Part shown: one piece after another, positions 30,593-39,908 of the stretch
How the letters are laid out: the number at the start of each line of letters is the position of its first letter
Numbering within the stretch: position 1 is the first letter of the stretch
Assembly (NCBI RefSeq): GCF_041146875.1
Contig: NZ_JBFRXP010000010.1
Coordinates: forward strand, 1 to 64,000
Reading direction: 5' to 3'
Length of the DNA: 64,000 nt
Origin: Igneacidithiobacillus sp041146875
GTDB lineage: Bacteria; Pseudomonadota; Gammaproteobacteria; Acidithiobacillales; Acidithiobacillaceae
The notes under the pieces: model-generated
Told to the model about the DNA's origin: nothing
The model's database searches: none
Seen by the model: only the letters and a program-made list of their open reading frames with translations
Made by a program: the position numbers and the translations under genes

Positions 30593-31477
30593 ATGAGTGG
30601 CTTGGCAGATTTTGTCGGCAATACCCCGCTGTGCGAGCTGCGGCGGCTCAGTCCCAACCCGCGCGTACGCATACTCGGCAAACTCGAGGGCAACAACCCC
30701 GCTGGTTCGGTCAAGGATCGGCCTGCCCTCAACATGATCCGCCGCGCCCTAGAACGCGGTAGCATCCGGCCCGGCGATCGCCTCGTTGAAGCCACTAGCG
30801 GCAATACGGGGATTGCCCTCGCCATGGCCGCCTCCGTCGAAGGTCTCAAGATCACCCTGATCATGCCCGAAAATATGAGTATCGAACGGCGGCAAGTAAT
30901 GCGTGCCTTTGGCGCAGACATTGAACTAAGCCCTGCCGAGGCCAGCATGGAAGGCGCCATCGATCGGGCCCGCGCCATGGTCGCTGCTGGCGAGGCGATC
31001 ATGTTCGATCAATTTTCCAACCCCGACAACCCCGAGGCACATACCTTAACGACTGGGCCCGAGATCTGGCGCGACAGTCGCGGGCAGATCACCCATTTCG
31101 TCTCGGCCATGGGTACTACCGGCACCATCATGGGTACTGGACGCTACCTGCGTCAGGTCAATCCAAACATCCAGATCGTTGGTGTGCAGCCCGCCGCCGG
31201 CGCCAAAATCCCTGGCATCCGCCGCTGGCCAAAGGAATATCTTCCCAAAATCTATCAACCGGAGATGGTCGATCAAGTCGTCGACATCGGAACCGAAGAG
31301 GCAGAGGAAATGACCCGCCGGCTGGCCCGCGAGGAGGGAATTCTCGCCGGCATTTCCTCCGGTGGCGCCGTTGCCGCCGCACTACGAGTAGCCGAAACCC
31401 TGGAGCAGGGTTTTCTTGTCGCCATTATCTGCGACCGCGGCGATCGCTACCTCTCTACCGGGGTTTTCCCCGCCTAA
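30593..31477 (+). CDS. cysM: Cysteine synthase B
   Basis: A 294-residue PLP enzyme of the O-acetylserine sulfhydrylase family. The PLP lysine is in GSVKDRPALNMI (about 37-48) and the phosphate loop TSGNTGIALAMA at about 70-81. The region ARSMV-like and GTTGTIMGTGRYL follow. The residue pattern and length match CysM, which can also use thiosulfate. The ATG at 30593 is chosen by homology; GAGGTAGG lies just upstream. Confidence 0.92.
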   Translation: MSGLADFVGNTPLCELRRLSPNPRVRILGKLEGNNPAGSVKDRPALNMIRRALERGSIRPGDRLVEATSGNTGIALAMAASVEGLKITLIMPENMSIERRQVMRAFGADIELSPAEASMEGAIDRARAMVAAGEAIMFDQFSNPDNPEAHTLTTGPEIWRDSRGQITHFVSAMGTTGTIMGTGRYLRQVNPNIQIVGVQPAAGAKIPGIRRWPKEYLPKIYQPEMVDQVVDIGTEEAEEMTRRLAREEGILAGISSGGAVAAALRVAETLEQGFLVAIICDRGDRYLSTGVFPA

Positions 31478-31479
31478 GG

Positions 31480-33465
31480 ATGATCGACACTCCACCGGCA
31501 ACGGTCCTGGAGATCCGCGCTGCCAGCATTCGCGGGCCGCAACTGCGTTTGCGTGACCTACGGATCCAAGCGCAGGGGCCGAGTCCGCGCAATTTGCGTT
31601 GGCAACTGCAAAGCGGCGCGGCGCAGAGCACCGGGGCCATGCATTGGCAACAATTCCATGCGCAGGGACAGCTGCAGACACATTCTGGTGCTGCCGAGCT
31701 ACGGGCCGATGCGACAGTCCGCGGTAGCGTCCTGGGAAACCTCTATCTCCGCGGGCAGGGGAAAATTAGCAGTCGTGCGGGACAGCTGCACTTACGACTC
31801 ACGGGCAAGCAGATCGGCTCTTGGCAAGGCGAATGGCACAGCGCGGGACATAGTGCCTGGGCGGCCCATATCAATGGCGCAGGTACTGCGGCAATCCTGC
31901 TGCAGCAGTGGTTCCCTGCAACCTGGCAGCCGCAGGGAACGCTGCAGGCATCCATCAGCGCTCGCGGCGCAAGCTGGCAGAATTTGCAGGAAGCACATCT
32001 GCACGCCACCCTCAGCAAATTGCAATTCAGTAGCCCGGACGGGCTGCAGGCATTGCAGGATGGGGCGTTGCACCTCGATACACAGCTGACGCAAACCAAC
32101 AACATTTGGTGGGGAAACACAAAACTGCAATGGCTGCGTGGCGCAGCCCTTTGGAGCCCCTGGTACACCAGCGCTCCCCCACAGGGGATCACCCTGAACG
32201 GGCACTGGAACTACAGAGCCCATCACTGGCAAGTAACAGAGGCCGATCTGCGCTGGCCCGGCATGGGGCAGGCCCGCTTTTCTGCGGCTTCGCGGCCCGG
32301 CGCCACAACACCCACGATAGACTTGCAGCAAGCCTCGTTACATCTTCAGCCGCTGTGGCAGACCTGGTTGCGTCCTCTACTGCCGAGCAGTGGTCTCGCC
32401 CATCGACTCGAGGCACGCGGGCAATTGCAAATTTCCGGGCGCTACACCGCTGGCGGCCTCAGCGCCCTGCGCTGGCAGCTACAGGATGCGAGCCTACACG
32501 ACCCGCAGGGCCAGTTCGAGCTACAAGACATCACCAGCCAAGGGGCCTGGCAACAGCACGAAACCAGCTCCCATGCCGAGCTACGGTGGCTCTACGGCGG
32601 CTTTTATGGCATCCCTTTTGGCCCCCTGGATGCGCAGTTTCTTCTACGCGGACACGCTGCCGAGCTGCAAGCGCCGGCCGTGGTGTCGGTGTTGGGCGGC
32701 CGTCTTCATGTCAATCACTTGCAAGCGAACTGGCAGAGTGCCTCGCCAAGTGTTGTACTGAGCGGTGGCGTCGATCATATTCAGCTCGGGTCCCTCACCC
32801 GCACCTTCGGCTGGCCGCACTTCAGCGGCACCCTTGCAGCACAAATTCCACAACTGCGCTATCACCAGGGTAATCTCAGTACCAGCAGCATCATGCGCGC
32901 CCATGCCTTTGGCGGCGAAATCCGCATCGATGGGCTCTCGTTGCAGGGCCTGTTCACGCCTACGCCGCTGTTACAGACCAACATTCAGCTACAAAATTTG
33001 CAGCTCAAACCACTGACGGATGTCTTTCCGATTGGCTATATCAGCGGGGTGCTCAATGGCAAGGTCAACAAACTCTCTTTGCTGAACTGGCAACCTGTCT
33101 CTTTTGACGCGAAAATCGCCACTCATCGCGATCCCGCCGTTCCCCAGGAAATCAGTGCCGCCGCCATCGAAAAGCTGACCAAGCTCGGCGGTGGGGGCGT
33201 CAGTAGCGTTTTCCAAAACCTCTTTCTGCAGTTTTTTCGCAAGTTTTCTTATGCCAAACTGGGCATAGGTGTAGATTTACGGGATGGTGTTGCGAATTTA
33301 TCTGGGGTGGCCAATGCCCAAAATGGAGGCTTCTATCTCCTCAAGGGACAGGGACTGCCGCAAGTGAACATCATCGGCTACAATCGGCGCAGTAATTGGC
33401 AGGAGCTACTGAGCCGCCTGCGCGCCGTTATGGAAGGCAAGACGCAGGTTGCCACAGGAGACTAA
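31480..33465 (+). CDS. YdbH-like AsmA-superfamily envelope protein
   Basis: A 661-residue repetitive beta-rich protein of the YdbH family, part of the AsmA-like bridges proposed to carry phospholipids between inner and outer membranes. The C-terminal region VSVLGGRLHVNHLQ to RKFSYAKLGIGVDLRDG (about 400-620) is the most family-like. Composition is rich in Q, W and L strands. The ATG lies two bases after the cysM stop. Unlike usual members, no N-terminal membrane anchor is visible from this start, so either the anchor is missing or the start is misplaced. Confidence 0.75.
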   Translation: MIDTPPATVLEIRAASIRGPQLRLRDLRIQAQGPSPRNLRWQLQSGAAQSTGAMHWQQFHAQGQLQTHSGAAELRADATVRGSVLGNLYLRGQGKISSRAGQLHLRLTGKQIGSWQGEWHSAGHSAWAAHINGAGTAAILLQQWFPATWQPQGTLQASISARGASWQNLQEAHLHATLSKLQFSSPDGLQALQDGALHLDTQLTQTNNIWWGNTKLQWLRGAALWSPWYTSAPPQGITLNGHWNYRAHHWQVTEADLRWPGMGQARFSAASRPGATTPTIDLQQASLHLQPLWQTWLRPLLPSSGLAHRLEARGQLQISGRYTAGGLSALRWQLQDASLHDPQGQFELQDITSQGAWQQHETSSHAELRWLYGGFYGIPFGPLDAQFLLRGHAAELQAPAVVSVLGGRLHVNHLQANWQSASPSVVLSGGVDHIQLGSLTRTFGWPHFSGTLAAQIPQLRYHQGNLSTSSIMRAHAFGGEIRIDGLSLQGLFTPTPLLQTNIQLQNLQLKPLTDVFPIGYISGVLNGKVNKLSLLNWQPVSFDAKIATHRDPAVPQEISAAAIEKLTKLGGGGVSSVFQNLFLQFFRKFSYAKLGIGVDLRDGVANLSGVANAQNGGFYLLKGQGLPQVNIIGYNRRSNWQELLSRLRAVMEGKTQVATGD

Positions 33466-33468
33466 CAC

Positions 33469-34146
33469 GTGAACGCTACCCAAATACGACATGGCCTTCG
33501 GGCCCTGGCAGTCCTCGCACTCTCATTGACCCTGGCGGCCTGCGTGACCGTCAACATCTATTTCCCCGCAGCTGCAGCGCAGAAGCTTGCAGACCAAATG
33601 GTCGACCAGGTCTATCATGCTGCGCACCAGGGACACGTAGATATCCAGACCGTCCCGGAGGCCAAAACGACTGCGCCTGCTGCCTCGGCGGCGCCCAGTG
33701 CCTGGCGACAGGAGCAGGAGATACACCCCGAACAGGTACTGGGCTATTTAACGGATGTCGTGTTCCGCTCCGTGAGTGGTACGGCGCAGGCCGCTGCCGA
33801 CCTCAATGCCTCCAGCCCTGCGGCACAAGCTGCCAAGGCAAATGTCGAGGCACAAGCCCGAGAGCTTAGCCCCTACTTTGCCAACGGCGCCATCGGCTAC
33901 ACCAACAATGGTCTGGTGGCCCTGCATGATGCCGCTGCCGTGCCACTGGCGCAGCGTGCGGCGCTACCCGGTCTGGTCAGCAGTTACAACTCGGCTTTGC
34001 AAAATCTGTACACGCAGATTGCCGATGCCAATGGTCACCCAGAGTGGGCCAGCCAAATTCAGGAGAGCTTTGCCCGCGCCTGGATTGCCAAGGCACCGGC
34101 AGGCTACTGGCACCAAGGCCCTAGCGGGCAGTGGCAGCGCAAGTAA
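33469..34146 (+). CDS. YdbL/DUF1318-family lipoprotein
   Basis: A 225-residue protein. The signal RALAVLALSLTLAAC gives a lipid-attached C25, followed by VTVNIYFPAAAAQKLADQM. The C-terminal DUF1318 region reads LYTQIADANGHPEW, QESFARAWIAKAPAGYW and ends in the family-like GQWQRK. DUF1318 genes accompany YdbH genes. The GTG start has AGGAG upstream and the gene follows YdbH by three bases. The middle (about 60-110) is alanine-rich and poorly conserved. Confidence 0.82.
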   Translation: MNATQIRHGLRALAVLALSLTLAACVTVNIYFPAAAAQKLADQMVDQVYHAAHQGHVDIQTVPEAKTTAPAASAAPSAWRQEQEIHPEQVLGYLTDVVFRSVSGTAQAAADLNASSPAAQAAKANVEAQARELSPYFANGAIGYTNNGLVALHDAAAVPLAQRAALPGLVSSYNSALQNLYTQIADANGHPEWASQIQESFARAWIAKAPAGYWHQGPSGQWQRK

Positions 34147-34161
34147 GCATCTTTCCTTCCT

Positions 34162-35484
34162 ATGACTCGTTCTAAGCCCATACGCGGGCTAGCGCCCTGT
34201 ACCCTGAACATCGCCTCCCTGGATGGGGATGGTGTGGGTGTCGGGCGCATTGACGGCAAAGTCACCTTTGTTGCCGGTGCTCTCCCCGGCGAGCGCGTTA
34301 CGGCACAAGTCTATGAAGGCACAGCACGTTATGATCGCGCGCGCTTGCTGGAGGTACAACACGCCTCAGCGCAGCGCGTGACCCCGCGCTGCCCGCACGC
34401 CGGGGTCTGCGGTGGCTGTAGCCTGCAACACCTGGAGGCATCGGCGCAGTTGGCGGTCAAGCAACGCCATTTGGAAGAACAACTCTGGCAGATCGGCAAG
34501 GTGCGTCCGGAGCGCATACTGCCCCCCATTGCCGGCCCGAGCTATGGCTACCGGCGCAAGGCACGACTCTCGGTGCGGGTGCCCGCTACCCGTGGCGTGC
34601 TGGTGGGCTTTCGCGAGCACCACTCCAGCTATGTCGCGGAAATGGAAAGCTGTGCCGTGCTCGACCCAAGGGTGGGGGAACATATCCTTGACCTGCGCGC
34701 CCTGATCGCGCGCTTGCACAATCCGCGCTGCATTCCCCAAATCGAAGTGGCCTGTAGTGACGATGTCGCGGCGCTGGTCATTCGTCATCTGGAAGCACTG
34801 ACACCTGCAGACGAGGAATTGCTAGCGCTCTTCGGGCGCACGCATGGCCTGCAGATTTGGTTGCAAAGCGCCGGGCCAGATAGTCTGCGCTGCATTTCCG
34901 AAAGCGATCCCGCGCCCCTGCACTATGAGCTGCCGGAATATGGCCTGCGTCTCGCCTTTACGCCATTGGTCTTTACCCAGGTCAACGCCAGCATCAATCC
35001 GGTACTCATCCGTCGCGCCATCGCCCTTCTCGACCCGCAACCGGGCGAACATATCGCCGATCTCTTTTGTGGACTGGGCAACTTCACCCTGCCAATCGCC
35101 CGGGCGGGAGCCAAGGTTTTGGGCATTGAGGGCGAGCGTCGACTAACGGCTCTCGCCAGCGCAAATGCAACAGCCAATGGGCTGGCAGCGCACACGGAGT
35201 TCCGTTGTGCCGATCTCACGCAAGAGAGCCTGGACGAGGTGCTTGCCGGTCATCCCGTACGCAAGTTGCTCATCGACCCACCGCGCAGCGGTGCCCTGGA
35301 GATTCTCAAGGGCATCGGCCCGAATATCCAGCGTTTGGTCTATGTCTCCTGTAATCCCGACACCCTCGCCCGCGATGCTAACTTCCTCGTGCAGCAACTC
35401 GGTTTTCGCCTGCGTAGCGCCGGCATCGTCAATATGTTTCCCCATACCGCCCATGTGGAATCCGTTGCCCTCTTCGAACGCTGA
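34162..35484 (+). CDS. rlmD: 23S rRNA (uracil-1939-C5)-methyltransferase
   Basis: A 440-residue RNA methyltransferase: N-terminal TRAM domain (about 10-70), then a [4Fe-4S] cysteine cluster (CPHAGVCGGCSLQHL at about 76-90). The C-terminal Rossmann domain has DLFCGLGNFTLP (about 299-310) and the catalytic cysteine in VYVSCNPDTLARD. It methylates U1939 of 23S rRNA with SAM. Length and motifs fit RlmD rather than RlmC or TrmA. Confidence 0.92.
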   Translation: MTRSKPIRGLAPCTLNIASLDGDGVGVGRIDGKVTFVAGALPGERVTAQVYEGTARYDRARLLEVQHASAQRVTPRCPHAGVCGGCSLQHLEASAQLAVKQRHLEEQLWQIGKVRPERILPPIAGPSYGYRRKARLSVRVPATRGVLVGFREHHSSYVAEMESCAVLDPRVGEHILDLRALIARLHNPRCIPQIEVACSDDVAALVIRHLEALTPADEELLALFGRTHGLQIWLQSAGPDSLRCISESDPAPLHYELPEYGLRLAFTPLVFTQVNASINPVLIRRAIALLDPQPGEHIADLFCGLGNFTLPIARAGAKVLGIEGERRLTALASANATANGLAAHTEFRCADLTQESLDEVLAGHPVRKLLIDPPRSGALEILKGIGPNIQRLVYVSCNPDTLARDANFLVQQLGFRLRSAGIVNMFPHTAHVESVALFER

Positions 35485-35998
35485 AACACCCGCACATTGG
35501 CTGTGGGTGCAACCTGCCCGGCAACGCTTGCTGGAGATGGATGGCGGGGCAGCTACGGCAAATTGGCCTGTATCTACCGGCCGCGCCGGGCTTGGGGAAG
35601 CACTGGGGAGCGGCAAGACACCGCGCGGCTGGCACTATGTGCGCGCTCGCATCGGTACTGGGTTGCCGGCAGATGCTGTACTACGCGGCCGGCGTTGGCG
35701 TGACGAAGAACGCTGGGAGCCAAGCTCACGCTTACAAGATCCGATCCTCGCCCGCATCCTCTGGCTATGCGGATTGGAGCCAGGGCGCAACCGTGGTGGC
35801 CAGGTCGATACCTTTCGTCGCTATATCTACTTGCATGGCACCGCCGACATAGCGCATTTAGGCCAAGCTGTTTCTGCTGGCTGCGTACGGCTTGCGCCAG
35901 ACGCCATCATTGATCTCTTTCCTCGTTCTACTGCGGGCTTGCCCGTACTCATCGCTGATACCTACGCGTCTTTTCCCTGGCCGAACAGGAGAACCTGA
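35453..35998 (+). CDS. L,D-transpeptidase (YkuD family)
   Basis: A protein of about 181 residues whose C-terminal half has the YkuD catalytic signature: YLHGTADIAHLGQAVSAGCVR, with the catalytic histidine and the cysteine in SAGCVRL. It cross-links or modifies peptidoglycan. No signal peptide is visible, which is odd for a periplasmic enzyme. The start is uncertain: an ATG at 35453 overlaps rlmD by 32 bases and a TTG at 35465 is an alternative. It ends directly before the GTG of the permease gene. Confidence 0.78.
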   Translation: MWNPLPSSNAETPAHWLWVQPARQRLLEMDGGAATANWPVSTGRAGLGEALGSGKTPRGWHYVRARIGTGLPADAVLRGRRWRDEERWEPSSRLQDPILARILWLCGLEPGRNRGGQVDTFRRYIYLHGTADIAHLGQAVSAGCVRLAPDAIIDLFPRSTAGLPVLIADTYASFPWPNRRT

Positions 35999-38077
35999 GT
36001 GGCACGTTTTCGCTTTCCCCGCTTCAATCGCGCGGTCAACGTCTTCAATCCGCACCTCTTCGAGAATCTCTCGCTGGCAGCGTTTCTTGCGTGGGTCGGT
36101 TTAGGTTCCGATGCCCTTTCCTCCTCTGCCTATGGTCCACCAGAAATTTACTATGCCCTCAAAGGACACGAATACCTGTCGGTGTTCTTGGCAATTGGCA
36201 TCCCCCTCACGGTATTCATCATCGCCGCCGGCTACAAGCAGGTAATCGCCCTCTTCCCGGAGGGCGGTGGTGGGTACCACACCGCGACCACCCTGCTCGG
36301 CCCCTTGGCCGGACTGGTCAGCGGCTCTGCCCTCATTGTTGACTACGTGCTCACCGCCGCCATCTCCGTCGCCTCCGGTACCGAGGCCGTGCTCAGCATC
36401 CTGCCGGCAAGCTGGTATCAGGAACGTATTCTGCTCGATTTGGTCATTTTGCTCTTCCTGATTTTCCTCAATTTGCGTGGCATGAAGGAGTCGATCAAGA
36501 TCCTCTTGCCTATTTTTATCGGATTTCTGATCACCAACGGGGTCATTCTCGGCTGGGGTCTTCTCAGCCATGCGGGCGAATTCCCCCATGTGGCGATGGC
36601 AACCATCCACGGGGCACAACACGACAGCATGGAGTATGGCTGGATCTTCATTATCGCCCTGGTACTGCGCGCCTTCAGTCTGGGCGGTGGTACCTACACC
36701 GGTTTGGAGGCCGTCGCCAACGGCGTACACATCATGCGTGAACCGCGAGTGCAGACCGGACAGCGGACCATGACCTTGCTCGCCACTTCGCTCTCTCTGG
36801 TAGCTGGCAGCCTGATCTTTCTGTATTTGCTCTACCATGCCCAAGCACAGGCCGGCGAGACCCTAAATGCGGCACTGTTCCATAGCATTACCGCAAACTG
36901 GCAAGTTTTCGGGATCAACTGGGGAAACTGGGCAACCCTCCTCGCCCTGATCACCGAAGGGCTGCTCCTCTACATCGCCGCCAATACCGGTATCATCACC
37001 GCGCCGATCGTCATGGCCAACATGGCCGTCGATCGCTGGCTGCCAGAACGTTTTTCCTATCTCTCAGACCACTTCGTCTCGCGCAACGGTATCTTGCTCG
37101 TTGGCTTTTCCTCGATCGCGATCCTATTGGCTACTCAGGGCCATGTAAGCGTCCTGGTGGTGCTCTATAGTATCAATGTGTTTATCACCTTTACCCTGAC
37201 CATGGCGGGTCTGACCCGGCACTGGTTCAGTCAACGCAAAGGCGACAAACCCTGGCTCGGCAAGCTGATCATCAGCATACTCGGCCTGATTGTTACTGGC
37301 TTCATTCTGATCATTACGATTTTCGAAAAATTCGATGCTGGTGGCTGGTTTACCCTGCTCATTACCAGTATTGTGATTATGCTCGGCTACTTCATCTACC
37401 GTCATTATCGCTCGGTCAGCAAGCGCACCCGCGAACTCGACGAAACCATGCTCGACGTAGTCCCAGAAAATCTGGAGCCGGGGCCGGCACTTCCCCTCGA
37501 CCCACGCGGGAGCACGGCAGTGTTTTTCGTGAATCGTTTCGATGGCGTGGGTCTCCATACCCTGCTCACCGCCCATCGTATGGTGAAGGGCTTCGTCAAA
37601 AACTACGTGTTCTTGTTAGCGGGCATCGTCGGGCAAGGCGAGTTCAAGGGCATTGAGGCTGTAGAAGAACTCAAGGTCTATACCGAGGCTGAAGCCAACC
37701 AGTATGTTGCCTACTGCCGCGCCCAAGGCATGGCAGCGACCTGGTTTGCCACCTATGGTACGGATCGTATCCAAGCCATGGAGGACCTCGCCAGTGCCGC
37801 TATCCGGTATTTCCCCAACAGCATCTTCTTTGCGGGCCGGGTCATAGATTCGAGTCAAAACAGTACGTTGTGGAGCATCCTCCATGATGAGGTTTCCTTC
37901 ATCATCCAGGACCGTCTGCAGAAGGACGGTTTCAGCATGATGATCGTGCCGGTGCATGTACGCGGCATGCCCAACAATCTTCCGGCAATTTCGTTGCCCA
38001 TCGATATGCCCCCGGATCTGGAGCTGGTACAGCCGGAGAAAAAGGAAAAGAGCGAAGAGAATGCCAAATCCAATTGA
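35999..38077 (+). CDS. KimA/YdaO-like APC-family permease
   Basis: A 692-residue protein: about 12 membrane helices of the APC superfamily (starting VGLGSDALSSSAYGPPEIYY at about 33-52) and a soluble C-terminal domain (about 470-692). The helical part resembles KimA, the high-affinity proton/potassium symporter regulated by c-di-AMP in Firmicutes. The C-terminal domain would sense or regulate. GTG start with AGGAGA upstream. An amino-acid substrate is the alternative. Confidence 0.8.
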   Translation: MARFRFPRFNRAVNVFNPHLFENLSLAAFLAWVGLGSDALSSSAYGPPEIYYALKGHEYLSVFLAIGIPLTVFIIAAGYKQVIALFPEGGGGYHTATTLLGPLAGLVSGSALIVDYVLTAAISVASGTEAVLSILPASWYQERILLDLVILLFLIFLNLRGMKESIKILLPIFIGFLITNGVILGWGLLSHAGEFPHVAMATIHGAQHDSMEYGWIFIIALVLRAFSLGGGTYTGLEAVANGVHIMREPRVQTGQRTMTLLATSLSLVAGSLIFLYLLYHAQAQAGETLNAALFHSITANWQVFGINWGNWATLLALITEGLLLYIAANTGIITAPIVMANMAVDRWLPERFSYLSDHFVSRNGILLVGFSSIAILLATQGHVSVLVVLYSINVFITFTLTMAGLTRHWFSQRKGDKPWLGKLIISILGLIVTGFILIITIFEKFDAGGWFTLLITSIVIMLGYFIYRHYRSVSKRTRELDETMLDVVPENLEPGPALPLDPRGSTAVFFVNRFDGVGLHTLLTAHRMVKGFVKNYVFLLAGIVGQGEFKGIEAVEELKVYTEAEANQYVAYCRAQGMAATWFATYGTDRIQAMEDLASAAIRYFPNSIFFAGRVIDSSQNSTLWSILHDEVSFIIQDRLQKDGFSMMIVPVHVRGMPNNLPAISLPIDMPPDLELVQPEKKEKSEENAKSN

Positions 38078-39110
38078 ATTAGCCCTTGGTCCGCTGATGG
38101 TCGACATCCCCGGACCAATCCTGCGGGCTGTGGATCGGGAGCGATTACAGCACCCGGCAGTTGGCGGCATTATCCTCTTTTCCCGCAACTGCGTGGATGC
38201 CGTGCAAGTGCGTGAGCTCTGTAGCGAAATTCACGCCTTGCGCCAGCCACAACTGATCATTGGCATTGATCAGGAAGGGGGGCGGGTGCAACGCCTGCGC
38301 GAGGGCGTCACCCGGTTCCCGCCGCAGGCCAGTCTCGGTTGGGCAGCGGAAAGTGACGGCCTGGACCGCGCCCGCGATTTGGCGGAAATTTGGGGAGAAT
38401 TACTTGGCTACGAGTTACGGCAGTTGGGTATCGATCTCGATTTCACCCCTTGCATCGACCTCGACAGTGGTGTTTCTTCGGTGATCGGCGATCGTGCACT
38501 GCACAGCGATCCGTACATCGTTGGCGAATTGGCCAGTCACCTGTGGCAGGGGATGGATCGTCAGGGACTAAATGGAGTGGCCAAACATTTCCCCGGCCAC
38601 GGTAATATCGCTGGCGATTCGCATCTGGAATTACCGATTGATCTACGCCCACTCGACGAGCTGGAGGAAGATCTGCGCCCCTTCCATCGCTTGGTAGCTG
38701 CGGGCATCCCCGCCATCATGCCGGCCCATGTGCAGTACTCCGCGCTAGATGAATTACCCGCCGGCTATTCGTCATACTGGTTACAGAAGGTCTTGCGTGC
38801 GGATCTGGGCTTTACTGGCATCATTGTCAGCGACGACCTGAGCATGGCCGGTGCCGTGGGTGCGGGCAGGATCGAGCAGCGTGTCGATGCCGCACTCGCC
38901 GCTGGCTGTGAGCTGCTCCTCATCTGTAACGACGAGGCTGCTGCCGATCAGGCCATGCAGCATTGCCTGACGCGCAAGCTTTGCGCACCGCGCCTGACCC
39001 TTCTGCGCGGGCAAGACAGTCCAATCGACCCCACCCGCCTCAGCAGCTACCGCGCCGCAATCGAGGAGCTACGGGAGCGCTTCGCCAAGCGCTTCGCCAA
39101 GCCCTTGTAA
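38061..39110 (+). CDS. nagZ: Beta-N-acetylhexosaminidase, peptidoglycan recycling
   Basis: A 349-residue glycoside hydrolase family 3 enzyme with GGIILFSRNC, IGIDQEGGRVQRL and the catalytic-loop KHFPGHGNIAGDSHL (about 174-188). It removes GlcNAc from anhydromuropeptides in the cytoplasm. The ATG at 38061 overlaps the permease by 17 bases. The C-terminus has a short duplicated RFAKRFAK segment from a 12-bp repeat. Confidence 0.92.
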   Translation: MPNPIELALGPLMVDIPGPILRAVDRERLQHPAVGGIILFSRNCVDAVQVRELCSEIHALRQPQLIIGIDQEGGRVQRLREGVTRFPPQASLGWAAESDGLDRARDLAEIWGELLGYELRQLGIDLDFTPCIDLDSGVSSVIGDRALHSDPYIVGELASHLWQGMDRQGLNGVAKHFPGHGNIAGDSHLELPIDLRPLDELEEDLRPFHRLVAAGIPAIMPAHVQYSALDELPAGYSSYWLQKVLRADLGFTGIIVSDDLSMAGAVGAGRIEQRVDAALAAGCELLLICNDEAAADQAMQHCLTRKLCAPRLTLLRGQDSPIDPTRLSSYRAAIEELRERFAKRFAKPL

Positions 39111-39132
39111 TTCCTCTGTCAGCGCGTAGAAT
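39105..39132 (+). promoter_or_regulatory. Candidate sigma-70 promoter of rpsF-rpsR-rplI-dnaB
   Basis: TTGTAA at 39105-39110 and TAGAAT at 39127-39132 are separated by 16 bases, giving a leader of about 70 bases before rpsF. The -35 box overlaps the end of nagZ. Confidence 0.5.
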
Positions 39133-39167
39133 ACGCGTTCCCCCTTTGTGGTGGTTATCTCCTTGTT

Positions 39168-39184
39168 CGGGCGATGGGCGTCCG
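39168..39184 (+). promoter_or_regulatory. Hairpin in the rpsF leader
   Basis: CGGGCG/CGTCCG pair with one wobble around ATGGG, 28 bases before the rpsF start. In other bacteria the S6:S18 complex binds its own leader near a CCG. ATCCG follows this stem, but I cannot establish that fold here. Confidence 0.3.
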
Positions 39185-39211
39185 GGCTCTATGATCCGTA
39201 AGGAGCATGCA

Positions 39212-39592
39212 TTGCGGCATTATGAAATTGTGTTTCTGGTCCACCCTGACCAGAGTGAGCTGGTACCCCAAATGATCGAGCGCTATCGCGGCATGATCGA
39301 AGGCGATGGCGGCAAGATTCACCGCTTGGAAGATTGGGGCCGTCGGCAACTCGCTTACCCTATCAAGAAGGCCCATAAGGCCCACTACGTCCTCATGAAT
39401 GTGGAATGTACGGCACCCGCCTTGGCCGAATTGGAAGATGCCTTCCGCTTCAGTGATGCCGTATTGCGCCATCTGACCCTGGCGCGCGACGAAGCTGTCA
39501 CCGAAGGCTCACCGCTGGCGCGCGACGAAAGCGATCGTCACGAGCGTAGTGAGGAAGAGCAAACAGAAAGCATCTCAGAAAGCGTAGAGTAA
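39212..39592 (+). CDS. rpsF: 30S ribosomal protein S6
   Basis: A 126-residue S6. A TTG at 39212 is taken as start because it gives MRHYEIVFLVHPDQS, the normal S6 N-terminus, and TAAGGAG lies seven to thirteen bases before it. An in-frame ATG at 39191 would add seven residues and has no ribosome binding site. S6 binds 16S rRNA together with S18, encoded next. The acidic C-terminal tail (HERSEEEQTESISESVE) is typical. Confidence 0.92.
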   Translation: MRHYEIVFLVHPDQSELVPQMIERYRGMIEGDGGKIHRLEDWGRRQLAYPIKKAHKAHYVLMNVECTAPALAELEDAFRFSDAVLRHLTLARDEAVTEGSPLARDESDRHERSEEEQTESISESVE

Positions 39593-39602
39593 GGAGCAGA
39601 CA

Positions 39603-39884
39603 ATGGCATTCCATAAAGATAGAGACAGAGATAGAGATGGTGACGGCGATCGTCGCGGCGGAGGCGGTGGCTTTTCCCGGCGGCGCAAAACCTGCCGTTT
39701 CAAGGCCGAAGGCGTCAAAGAGATCGACTACAAAGATCTGAAGACCTTACAGGCCTTTGTTGGTGAAACCGGCAAAATCGTACCCAGCCGTATCACCGGT
39801 ACCAGCGCCTTGTATCAGCGGCAACTGGCTACGGCCATCAAGCGCGCGCGCTTCCTGGCATTGCTGCCCTACGTGATCCGCTAA
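39603..39884 (+). CDS. rpsR: 30S ribosomal protein S18
   Basis: A 93-residue S18 with an unusual charged RD repeat at the N-terminus (residues 5-17, from an AGAGAC-like repeat) before the conserved RRRKTCRFKAEGVKEIDYKD and the C-terminal QLATAIKRARFLALLPY. It partners S6 on the platform of the 30S subunit. Ten bases after rpsF. Confidence 0.93.
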   Translation: MAFHKDRDRDRDGDGDRRGGGGGFSRRRKTCRFKAEGVKEIDYKDLKTLQAFVGETGKIVPSRITGTSALYQRQLATAIKRARFLALLPYVIR

Positions 39885-39908
39885 TACGCTGGCGCTAAGG
39901 ACAAGACC

